From positions 1,860,001-1,924,000 of the forward strand of contig JAHNUO010000011.1 of assembly GCA_019787685.1 (NCBI GenBank): a stretch of 64,000 nt of DNA, written 5' to 3'. The position numbers were made by a program, and so were the translations under genes. The notes below the pieces were generated by a model. The model saw only the letters and a program-made list of their open reading frames with translations, was not told the DNA's origin and did no database searches. Source of the stretch: Chiua virens (Eukaryota; Basidiomycota; Agaricomycetes; Boletales; Boletaceae). Every line of letters starts with the position of its first letter. The stretch's first letter is position 1. This document shows, piece by piece, positions 48,850 to 59,060 of the stretch.

Positions 48850-51800
48850 TATGTCTGACACGGATGACAATGATGACCAAAACAACAAGTAAGTCATCAA
48901 TACACAGGTTTATATTATTAATCACAATGTTGATGGTGTTGTGACATGACATAGCGGCCAGATTCTCACTTATGAGGACGATGGAGATCACGACGAACCC
49001 TTTGATGCCACGGCCGTCCCTCGAAGGCTGTTGGCGGATGATGCTCCCCCTCAGCAAGAAGTACAACAGGCCATGTATGGTCACAGAGATGGTCTACTTT
49101 ACGACCATGTTGAAGCGTTCAATATCTCTCGAGCTGCCAAGATGTCGTTCAATCAGCTGGATTCGTTGCGGCAGAACAATCATGCTAAGCGTGCAATCAG
49201 AGTTCTCTCAGGCAGACATCGGCTCGAAATTGATGAGGAGCACCGACTGGACCCCACAGACCCAAACATGGTGGTCGCAACTGGTCCCCACTTTCTGGAT
49301 TTTGTGATGTACATCGGAGGTAGACGAGGACTCGACGCAGTATTACCGAACACGGAGGTGGACCAAACGTGGACTCTCAACATCAACACGTCGATGATAC
49401 ACCGGCTGTGGCCGTCTGGAAAAACGTCCAGGCTTCCGTTTAACGCCAATGGACGTCTCGTCTATTTGGGGCAAGTGCGTCAGGAGCAATTCTGGATTGC
49501 AATGGCCCCAAACGAATGGTTCGAACCGGATCATAACTTCAATGCGACTGGCAATTGGCCAGTTCTTCCTGCACGGACGACGGTCATGGACAGCAAGCAT
49601 GCTCTAATGATCATCATGTTCATTGCAAAGATGTTCGCAGATAGACGCCTACAAGATTTTCATTGTGAACCAGCATACCCCGAAATACTCACTCGGCAGT
49701 CTGTCAATGACGCGACGGAAATATTGTGAGTTTCATTTCTATGATCGCGCACTTGTATATACCTATGATGTGCGCGTTGTCAACGCATCGTGTGGCACGC
49801 AAGTGATGGGAACATCTGAACCATCCATGGTACCTACATTGAAGTGCGCTAGCTCTTCGTTTTGTTGACGATACCGTTTCACACAGTGGAAGAGATCGGG
49901 AGAGGGGAAGGAATATAGAACTTCGATTGGTCGACGCTCAGATTTTGCAGGATGACTTCCTCGATCATTGGGATGCTTGGCTTGAGGAAGCTCCAGATGC
50001 ATGGAAACGCGACGGATTTCTCACCAACAACAGCCCTGTCGCTATAACGATCCGTTACGGTCAAAACCAAGAAATTTTACTACCAAATCTGGCTTCAACA
50101 GAGAGGAGAAACTTCCACAAAGATCGCGACTATTCATTCATTAAGTCGTTCACATTCTCTATAGCGACTCACATAGGGTGCGTAGCATACGTCCACTCGT
50201 CATTCTCTCATCTCACAGTATCCATCGCCCAAGATTCATCAACGTTAGAGAATGGTCTGATATGTCCGTACAGGAAATCATGATGGACAACCCAGAGGCA
50301 TATGACAAGGACGATGAAGACCCTTCTCGAGAAATCGTAGACCTGAACACGTATCCGAATTACGACGTCTTCGGCGATGAAATCCCTGTATATGGAAAAG
50401 GAGGTTTCAAGATATTCAGACGACGGCCAGAGGTTGCCGACTCTTGTGGAAGCCTTATGGACCTGGGTGCAGCTCACACATTGTTCGAAGGTGCCCAAGA
50501 AGCACAGGGAACCGGCGAGAATGCAGTCAGATTTTCGGTATACCCTCTAGCCTTTACTCAGTATCTCGGCAACATCCAGGCCGATGGATTGATGGTCCCC
50601 TTCAAACGGAGAATGGATCGCCTCGATGCTAATATTAGACAAGGCTTACAGGAACTTGCCGATGCTGAAGATCAAGAAGCTGAGCTTGTCGGTCGCATCA
50701 TTTACCCTGTGAACTCACAGGCATATAATGCACTCTCTCACCGTGTACGCAGTGAAGCGAAGTTTCATGCAGTGCAGCTCGGCCTGATGACTAGCGTGTT
50801 CTCTGGAACAACGGTCGAGCGTGCCGCATTGAAGACTCTTTGGTCAAGCCGTCTCAGGCTGTGTAACAATGGTCTCCCACACGAGCGATTTGACCGAAAG
50901 GTGTCAGGCGAGGACCAGCCCGAGTGTATGAGATTCGAGAATACCTATCGTGTCGACGTGTTTCAATTACCGAGTCGCCGTAAAAATGGTCGGTGAGTTG
51001 ATCAACGATTTCACGACACAACCTAGATCATAGGACATACCATTTCGCGCACTTCATCAACCATATGTTGTGCGCGAACTTATTTCATTGCATTGTGTGT
51101 TGGTGCTTCTGCTTATACAATACACAGGTTCATTTATGATAACATCATTGCACCTCTTGGGAAAGCATGGAGCCACCCTTCAATTCTGAGTGCGATCAAA
51201 AACACGAGCATAGTGTTCAAGAAAGAGGTTCGTCCTTTTTGTTCATGTAGTTTCACTCACGCTCATTACTGTTCCACAGTTCATCCCAAAACTCTTCCAA
51301 TCTGCTAGCTATCCACTCACGTCCCTTCTAACCCATTTTTGGAACACATACAAAAACGACCTGAAGGAAAATTACGCCATTGATCCCTCTGTTGTCGAGA
51401 TGGTCGCGATGCTCGAACGAGCACTCAACTATGCTCATACAGGTAGCGCTCGAGTTCTGACACGCAAATTGATGGATAGGTCATGGCTATCGCTCTCTGT
51501 AATTAAGGATGGCCTCCCTTCAATATCACCAAAGTTCATCACACACGCGTCTTTATCAACTGGCCTTATCATGATCGAATTGGATAAATGGCCTGTCGAC
51601 AAGGCAACATCCCGTCCACTGACTGCTTCTCGCCGTACACAAGAACTCACATGGGGGTTAGATCACTATCAGGTATGTGTCATTATTCATACATTTTCGC
51701 GCAATTCCTTGTATACCTGAAGTGCGCTGGTTACTTCATGCCAACTCACTTTTGACCTCGATAGAACTTTGAAGCACGATTCACAATATCCCTTGCTATC

Positions 51801-53416
51801 GACAACATCCCTCAATCAAGCTACAACTTTGTCGCTGATCCAACACTCAGAGTACTGTGCTATATCTCTGAGATTGCCCTCAAGCGCTTCTTTAGTGATG
51901 TCAAGGTCCTTGTCAAAGAAGCAGTCTTGAAAGAGATCTCAAATGACCTCACGCTTCGTGGTCCCTCTGGCATTGCTGCACGTGAACGTCAAACTGCCCT
52001 CAAGTCCTGGCTTGATTGTGACAACCCTCTGTCATTCACCGAAGATGTTCTCCCACAGCTTCTCATGGCCATCGTGCCATTGCAACATCAAAAACTCACT
52101 CTCCCTTCCTCTCATTTAGGAAGTCAATCCATCGACTTTTTTGTCGACGCAATCATGACTCAATGTTCTTATCATGGCCGTATACTCCGGCCTCCTTTCA
52201 GTAAGAAGGGTCACTTTCATCATCTCGCTTCCATTGCAATCAAGGAATGTGAAAAGATCATTGCAATCTCTGACTTGCGCAATGAAGACTCTGAACAGCT
52301 CATCAAGGAATCCTTTCGTCTTGCTTCAATCACTCTCAAAATCAACCATATCCCTTGGTCTGCAAACCCTGATGGTGGTCGTGGTGCACCCTCCGTGCGC
52401 ATGGTCCACAATGTTTGGCTCAACCTTGGTGCAGCTTCACTTCATTCGAATCAACATTCCGCTGCCCTTATTGCAAGAAAGCAATCTCGTCAACAGATAG
52501 CTGTCCGTTCATCCATTTCTGTTCAGCTCAGTGATGCAAGAGGCGATTGGAATGCGCTGGACGTCAAACTGGTCGATTTTCATACCGTTATCCACAAGAC
52601 GATTCTTCCCAGAGAATTTGACATGCCATCATCAAACACAAGCACCTCTACCACAGAGGCTTACATTGAAGAGACGTACAACTACGTCCGCGCTGCCTAT
52701 GACCGGAACAAACCCTTGCATCATTTGGCATTGATCGCTTCGATTGCCTGTGCTGGCCTCCTGCCACATATTTATGCTCCAATGAAAATCACTCAACCTA
52801 AGCAAAATTCAAACTTTACGGACTGTCTTCGAAACCTTGAGTGGGAGACCCGTACAAAGCGAGGTGCTTCTCAAGCTCATATCTTTCTGAAAATGGTCAC
52901 ATTCTTCATCATCGCATTATATGACCAATCATCACCTATATTTTACAAGTCAGACAAGAGCGCATGGTTCAAGAAGCACTGTATGTCCATACCATAACCT
53001 CTCACTGACTCTCACTAACTCTCAGGCTGCCAGCTTCCAAGGGAATCACTGTCTTGTTGATATGCCGCCTTGGTCTAGCAAAGCCTGTCCAAGCGAGAGC
53101 CTTTCGATCAGCACAGTGGAATATCGATGTCAAACCTTTATCTACAGACGAGATTGACTGCTTGTATGGTGATGTTCTCGAATGTTTCCGCAAAGGTGGA
53201 AAACATGGTGGTTATGACGTGATCCATGTATTAATGGGGACTAAAACTGTACAAAGGTTGGTCAGTACTGGATTCATTCTTGCTAGATCGATTCCATCTC
53301 AGCCTCAACCTGATGCATCAAGCTCCAAACGATGCAGGAGTCATTTGGAAGATAGTTCAGACGTTGAAATTGTAGAAGTAAAGACTATGTCCAGTAAGGT
53401 GTCACGCAGACACTAG
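48850..53416 (+). CDS. Giant gene B: large protein of unknown function
   Basis: Eight exons: 48850-48887, 48955-49725, 49887-50177, 50219-50992, 51128-51227, 51280-51672, 51765-52980, 53034-53416; all phases fit, about 1321 aa. The start MSDTDDNDDQNN is the first good ATG. The N-terminus is acidic; later parts look folded and mostly helical (FHCEPAYPEILTRQSVND, TVERAALKTLWSSRLRL, NEDSEQLIKESFRLASITL). No catalytic motif recognised; a GRHRLE near residue 90 is too short to call. The last ~40 residues are Ser/Glu-rich (DASSSKRCRSHLEDSSDVEI). For the last intron the obvious CTCAG acceptor gives a stop, while CTGCCAG eight bases on keeps the frame. Introns 2, 4 and 6 carry palindromes; intron 3 is only 41 nt. 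Confidence 0.75.
49746..49776. repeat. ~31-bp palindrome in intron 2 of gene B
   Basis: CGCGCACTTGTATATACC...GATGTGCGCG with perfect 7-bp arms CGCGCAC/GTGCGCG, inside a 161-nt intron. Confidence 0.8.
51046..51076. repeat. ~31-bp palindrome in intron 4 of gene B
   Basis: CGCGCACTTCATCAACC...GTTGTGCGCG, perfect 7-bp arms, inside a 135-nt intron. Confidence 0.8.
51698..51729. repeat. ~31-bp palindrome in intron 6 of gene B, reverse orientation
   Basis: CGCGCAATTCC...CTGAAGTGCGCTG; the AAGTGCGC side is now on the right, so the element lies inverted relative to the others. The intron is 92 nt. Confidence 0.65.
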
Positions 53417-53572
53417 AGAATCATGTGACATGTCATGTGTATATTCCATCAAAACCAGTGTCTGAGTGTAGATAGTTAAACACTATAGTGTTTCATCCAC
53501 AATGAGTACCTATTATGTGTCTACTGAAATATATAAATAGAAAGGTAGTCTGTTCTCAGCATAACACCTGAG

Positions 53573-53713
53573 TTGCGCAAATACAGCATTCATTGATATG
53601 CGCAAGATATTATCCAAAAAAGCACACTTTCATGACTTACTAATAGACACATACAACACATTTATATTTGACGCCTGAGTCGCGCAAATCATGTACCCAT
53701 TGAAATGTGCAGA
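53573..53713. repeat. Two palindrome-family hairpins downstream of gene B
   Basis: TTGCGCAAATAC...TGATATGCGCAA at 53573-53605 and CGCGCAAATCATG...AAATGTGCAGA at about 53681-53713; each is preceded by a similar 'CACCTGAGT/CGCCTGAGT' word, so a longer unit was duplicated. Confidence 0.6.
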
Positions 53714-54030
53714 TTGGGCTGTGAGGCCTTCCATGGGGGACCTAGGGTGCATTAACACATTTATACATCATATAATACCTTATATTTAGATGAAATGTTT
53801 GTCTAATCTATATTTGACATCTCTGCATGAATTTATTATGTTTATATATACTATATTTGTATGAACATGTATATAGTGATAATATATCAATCATTGGTAC
53901 CTTGTATTGGCTGTCACAATTTTAAAGGGATCTAATCTAATTCAGAGGGGGTTAGACAGAGGTAAGACCTACAAATTTGCACCCCAAAGCCGCAAATCTA
54001 CCATGTCGTCAAGTGCAGAATATATATTTC

Positions 54031-54784
54031 CTAGAGTGTAGTTATCCAAATCACATAGCATTTGCGGATATTTCATAACATGACATGTATAGATGTACGC
54101 ATTCCCGCGTATGGCGGGTATGCGAGTAAATAAACGAATGATTGATGATGTCATTAGACAGCCGCATTTGCGTCTGTGGCGGGTGTGCGATGTTTCGAGA
54201 CAATGAATGACTCAGTATTGTGATGTACAATTACAACACAAAGGAGCAACGGGAAATAACATGACATTCAACATCGCATTGCTGCCATGTGTGGGAATGC
54301 GTGACAAAATGTGTTAACATTCAATATTGCATTCCCGCTATGTGTGGGAATGCGGACACATATTTGACACATATTGTCCACATTCCCACACATAGCAGGA
54401 ATGCGATATTGAATGTTAACACATTTTGTCACACATTCCCACACATGGCGGCAATGCGATGTTGAATGTCATTTTATTCCACATTGCTCGATTGTGTTGT
54501 AACTGTACATCTTTTTGTCCGCATTCCCACACATGGCGGCAATGCGATATTGAATGTCACTTTATTTCCCATTGCTCGTTTGTGTTGTAATTGTACATCG
54601 CAATACTGAGTCATTGTCCCGAAACATCGCACACCCACCACAGACGCAAATGCGGCTATCTAATGACATAATTGATCGTTCATTTATTACTTGCATTCCC
54701 GCCATATGCGGGATTGCGTACATCTATATGTGTCATGTTTGAAAGATCCGCAAATTCCATGTGATTTGGATAACCACACTCTAT
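54031..54784. repeat. ~750-bp foldback of nested hairpins
   Basis: Outer arms: CTAGAGTGTAGTTATCCAAA near 54031 mirrors TTTGGATAACCACACTCTAT near 54784, and GTCATTAGACAGCCGCATTTG (54150) mirrors the text ending at 54667. Inner arms 54255-54362 and 54371-54478 pair around GGACACATATTTGACAC. The right half has one extra ~85-bp unit, so the two centres differ. Within it a small hairpin word, CATTCCCACACATGGCGG with AATGCG, recurs at least five times in both orientations. It could be a foldback transposon, a long hairpin RNA source or a terminus of a larger element. Confidence 0.75.
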
Positions 54785-55689
54785 CAAACGATGCCATTTT
54801 ATGTCATGGGGATCACTGATGGATGGATTTATTGTTATTATAGTTTGAACCATTACATACCACATGGTTTGTTCTCAGACACACATGGTATCACGTACAT
54901 ATGTATGTCAACTGCACACAAGACATATTATACCACAAATGTCAAAGATGGACATCAAACACTGTTTTGAGAAACATATCATATCAGTGTTATCAAGTCG
55001 CCTACTCAGCTTTCACAGAAATGTGCAGATCCAAACAGACACAATATCTGTATTGTCAGAGATACCAAGGTATATGTTACGATATCAACTTTTCCTCACT
55101 TCTCAACTCCAACGTTCAATCGATTCTAATCATAAAACGCCTCATGCCAAGGCTATCCAAAGGATCATATCCGATTGGCTGCCACAATAACACAGCACCC
55201 ATCAACACATGCCTCTTATCTTTCATTTCCCTTATCACTGACTCATCATCGGCAGTGCAAGGCTATGCTCTTATCTATGACTCATACCGACTCACACCTT
55301 ATCATCCAATAGGACACATTATGCTTATCTACGTAGTTCATACTCAGATTAGAACTCCGATATCCATGTAGTATATAAACCCCATGAATGACAGCCAGAG
55401 AGCTCTAACAAAGTTCTCTTGGAGTTTTTGCCTCTCTGCTGGACTGAACCCCCTCTCACTTCATCCACTACACTTTAACAGTCTAGCTTTGTTCTAGGTT
55501 GTTTCATTAGAACTTTGTTGCTTTCTTCGCCGTCGATACTACTGTCAAGTCACTCGACCTCGTCGTAGCTGTCTTACCACTAAACAAGAGGAACAAGCGC
55601 ACAGAGTAAGTCGCAACCCTTTGAACGGAAGATCATATCCTCTTCAGAAGCCGCTCGAGACCTATCTCTATGTCTCACCGTCTCCGGTA

Positions 55690-56010
55690 CCGCGCTCCGT
55701 CCCCGTCCCCGTCGCCTTTTTTGGCTTTTTTTCGACTCCGGTCCCCGCCCCTGCCGTCACTTCTCGACGTTTGTCTCTCTGTCCCCGTCCCCGTCGCCCT
55801 TTTTGGCTTTTTTATCGACTCCGGTCCCCGCCCCTGCCATCACTTCTTGACCTTCTTCCTTTCCCTGTTCCCCGTCTGACTTTAATTTCGACTCGGTCCC
55901 CGTCCCCGTCCCCGTCCCTGTCCCCGTCCCCGTTCCCATCCCCGTCCCCGTCCCCGTCCCTGTCCCCGTCCCCGTCCCCGTCCCCACCCCTATCTCTGTC
56001 CTCATCCCCA
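55690..56010 (+). repeat. CCCTGT/CCCCGT hexanucleotide minisatellite, second tract
   Basis: Same motif as 37997-38463, more regular here (CCCCGTCCCCGTCCCTGTCC). A ~100-bp unit (CCCCGTCGCC then TTTTTTGGCTTTTTT, and GACTCCGGTCCCCGCCCCTG) is also repeated twice at its left end. Confidence 0.85.
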
Positions 56011-56476
56011 TTCAACGTCTCCATCCCTGTGTTCCTCAAACATACACTAGCGTACGAAACCCACACCAAGTACTTGCCACTTTTTTTTTCTGGGCTGACG
56101 TCTCATCGAAACCATCGTCCCAGTTCCCATTTCAGCTCTCCAGGATCCCATCATTCACTGCATAACCTTTCTACAGATACTCTTCTATAACTTTTTAGAA
56201 TACAAGTACACCCATTCTTCCCTTCTTCCCTTCATCCCATAGCCTTCTTGTGACCTATGTTCTACACCTATCCTTTCTCGTCGCCTACCCGTCCTGTCCC
56301 TTGGAGACTACCTGTCCATCTCATCATGTCCGAGTCATAACTACCTGCTATGTGAATCTACTAACCATCACTGTCTCCATCCTCTGTCTGCCACGAGAGC
56401 TCCAGGACGCTGCAACGAAACCTTTCTTTCCGAATGATGGCAGCACGATCCCTAGTATAAGAGACCCAAGTCCTTC

Positions 56477-57830
56477 GTGAACCCTGATCACAACGAGCCT
56501 TACGCCGTCCATGATTTAAGGCTTTGCTCCATCGGTCCCATCACTGCTACCATGTCATATCTACATTTATATCCTGTACACGACATCCTCATCGACCACG
56601 AAATCGACAGGACTGCCATGATTTATACGAATGGCTGCAAAATCAGATCGTTGCCTCGCCGTCCTGAGACTTTTGTCCACCGGAGAAACCGCAGTAAGCT
56701 GTGGGTGTCTGTAGGCAATCCACCCGACTTGCACAGTGCAGACGGTTGGTCCACAGCCCATCCACTGGCAGGCATGACAGTTAGGCTGTGTGTTATGAGT
56801 CGCTCGCTTTCAGGTGGTGTCCCAATCGTCACAAGACTGAATCCTCGACATTCAAAGCCGTCAGGACTGAGAGGTTCATCGGCGGCGTTCTTCAGTTCTC
56901 ACATTCATGTAGACCCGGCAGCGCTCACAAATCTCATTCTCTGGTGATATGGCATCACCCTCGCTGTACCGGTATCATCGGAAGAATATGTTTTCTTCTT
57001 TGCTATGTCGCTCTGGATCTTCGTTCTCATCGTTTGCACTTGCAGCTCAACTAGACCTCTCCTTCCTGAATATGACGAGGTTGATCGACATCTTTGTTGT
57101 CGTCAACTCTTTTGCTCGCTCGATCACACCTTCAAAGTCTGTCGTCTTCGAAAGCAAAAACCCTAGCTTCGTCAGAATTCGAGGTATGTATAATGAGACA
57201 TCATAATCGTCGTAATCGAGGTGTGATTGTGACTGGACTTGATTTTTTGTTTGTTTTTTTTTTTTTCCACTCACGTATGGACTGAGAACAGGTGATGCGG
57301 TTGTACATCCAGGACTTTGACACGTCTATCCACAGTCCTGTAGACATGACAGTCAGGCCGACAAGTTGCTGATGTGACCTCCTGGTCATCGTCATGTCAC
57401 CATCTCTTGAACTTGCAGTTCTCACTCCGTTCTACCAAGCATGTCATTTATCTGAGCCAGCGCTAACTACCATCCACACGTCAGTCCACTTGCGACCACT
57501 TTTCTTCAGGCCCAGGTCTGCTTCTAGATCGAATCCGACAGCCCATTTGCCTTTCATCATGGCATTATTGTGGTGCTACCACGTCACGGGGCATGTACTC
57601 CAAGTCTCTAACGCAGTAATATGCCATAGTATGTGATTTGATTTTCGATGCACCTCTTGACCGGATTTTTTTTCTGTAGAATCTGACCCTTTTCGGCATA
57701 CCTTCTCGCCGGGAGGGTTGTCAGCATCCCGTACTCGCATCCTCCTCGATCGTTGTCCTTTGACTCATCCCGCAGCGTTGGTCCCAGCTGTCTGGGCTAT
57801 CCTAGGGTCGCTTGTGAGTTATTCTAGTCA
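56477..57830 (+). CDS. Possible multi-exon gene, unresolved
   Basis: Several exon-like blocks with good splice signals lie in a row: an open frame from ATG 56477, then a block ending SVVFESKNPSFVRIRG before GTATGT at about 57183, VMRLYIQDFDTSIHSP after AACAG at ~57290, AVLTPFYQACHLSEPALTT to NAVICH (57418-57630), and KSDPFRHTFSPGGLSASRTR onward to a donor after WAILGSL (~57812). The last two join in phase across a short intron. I could not join all blocks into one frame and recognise no domain. It ends next to the second zinc-finger copy, so it may be a transposon-associated gene or its relic. Confidence 0.3.
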
Positions 57831-58197
57831 CCGCTCAGGGAGTACTACATGGCAGCCGGAGTGCCTCTCTGGGCGATGACATCCGTGTGTAACACACCCT
57901 GACGACTCTATGTCCAGGGCTGGTGGAGGATCATGCTTGCAGCGAAACCCTTAGTAAGTTAACCCCTTCCGACCGTAGTCCTCTAGTACGCTCAGTAACC
58001 GAAGGGGCTTTTTTTTTTTCTGTGAAGCTGATCACGGAAGAGCCTTGGCCCGGCGGGTTAGCGTCTGAGCTGGAGGCGAGGTTGAAACGAAGAAATCGAA
58101 GTGATAAAAGGTGACAGCACTCTTCTCAGAGCTTGTTTCCCATTCGTTACTATCGCCTTGTATTCTCTCCCTCGAATTCAAATCCAACACAGAACCT
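57831..58197. other. Duplicated upstream region of zinc-finger copy 2
   Basis: Shares short blocks with 39.37-39.79 kb: CGCTCAGGGAGTACTAC-like text, AACACACCCTGAC, TGTCCAGGGCTGG and GCTCAGTAACCGA. It is the counterpart 5' flank of the same repeat family. Confidence 0.5.
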
Positions 58198-59034
58198 ATG
58201 CCTGAGTGTACGACGCCCCACTGCCTCGCCCCACTGGGAGACCCCACCACAAAAAAACACGCGTGGAATTACCACGTCACCCCCATTCCGTTCTCCGTAG
58301 CTGGTATGGTCATGAGTTTCCACGTGCATGAAGGGAAGCTGCTTTGCCCTTTCCCCCAGTGCTCCACGTCCTTGAATAGAAGGGACCGAGCGATAAGACA
58401 CGCCCGTGATATTCATGGCATCTCCAGTGACATACTCATCTTTGAAAAGCCCTCCGGTGAGTGAATGCCGCGACTCCAAGTCTACTACCGTCTCAAATCT
58501 GACCTCCAAAGTTACCTCTCTGACTGCGGGAGGCCACCAGGGGCCCAGTTCGTCCCCAAATACTCCTATAGTCATGCTGGACGATCCGAAAGAAACGAGC
58601 ACTAGTAAGTGACTTGAGCTACAGCCTCCGGCGTTCTTTCCACTGATGGCCCTTCAACCAGACCCAACCCGTCATCCCGCTTCCGTGGAGTCTGCAGAGA
58701 CTCCCCAAGAAACCTGTGAGCCAGCCCATGAATAAGCCACATAACCCGCTCACCTTTCGTTCCTTCGTTCCTTCGTTCCTTCTTTTTCTTCTTTCTTCTT
58801 CTTTGACCTCCATTCAACTCAGTCCGTCGCGGTGGCGAACAGAAGGTGGCTCTCAACCCCGACGTCAACTATCTAGAAGGTGGCGGCGTTCTTGACAAGC
58901 TTGGGATCTGGTATCACCATGGCCTTGACGTCTTCCTCTGCCGCTCTTGCAGCACATGCTTGACCCTGGATATTCTCAACGGCCACTGCAGAGGCCAGCA
59001 CAAAGTATCCATGTCCCCCGACCTATCTATATGA
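58198..59034 (+). CDS. C2H2 zinc-finger, OrsD-like N-terminal fragment, truncated by satellite
   Basis: Four exons: 58198-58456, 58512-58604, 58662-58715, 58823-59034; 205 aa. Exon 1 gives CTTPHCLAPLGDPTTKKHAW and the C2H2 finger CPFPQCSTSLNRRDRAIRHA with the closing RDIH. Exon 4 carries VLDKLGIWYHHGLDVFLCRS, then CSTCLTLDILNGHCRGQHK, resembling the second finger-like unit that opens OrsD-type domains. The frame then stops, and 25 bp later the GGTCAGA satellite begins. A donor-like GTATCC right after HK suggests that the original gene had an intron here and that its downstream exons were lost or pushed away. Intron 3 contains a CTTCGTTC/CTTCTTT microsatellite. Probably a transposon-borne gene; whether it is expressed is unknown. 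Confidence 0.6.
58756..58803. repeat. CTTCGTTC / CTTCTT microsatellite
   Basis: Pyrimidine tract in intron 3 of the zinc-finger gene. Confidence 0.8.
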
Positions 59035-59060
59035 GAGCTAATCTTGGACGCCCTAGATGG

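Larger units (their letters stand above)
53417..56476. other. AT-rich repeat region downstream of giant gene B
   Basis: 3 kb without a supported gene: two palindrome-family hairpins just after gene B, the big foldback at 54031-54784, then 55.37-55.6 kb with TATATAAACCCC followed by a pyrimidine-rich stretch ending in GTAAGT that looks like a promoter or LTR-like leader, and a second hexanucleotide minisatellite. Confidence 0.5.

Noticed and set aside
55370..55610. TATATAAACCCC plus pyrimidine-rich leader as a solo LTR
   Set aside because: No TG...CA ends with target duplication or second LTR could be found; kept only as a remark.
58150..58602. 150-codon minus-strand frame
   Set aside because: Antisense to the zinc-finger exon, which has a clear C2H2 motif on the plus strand.
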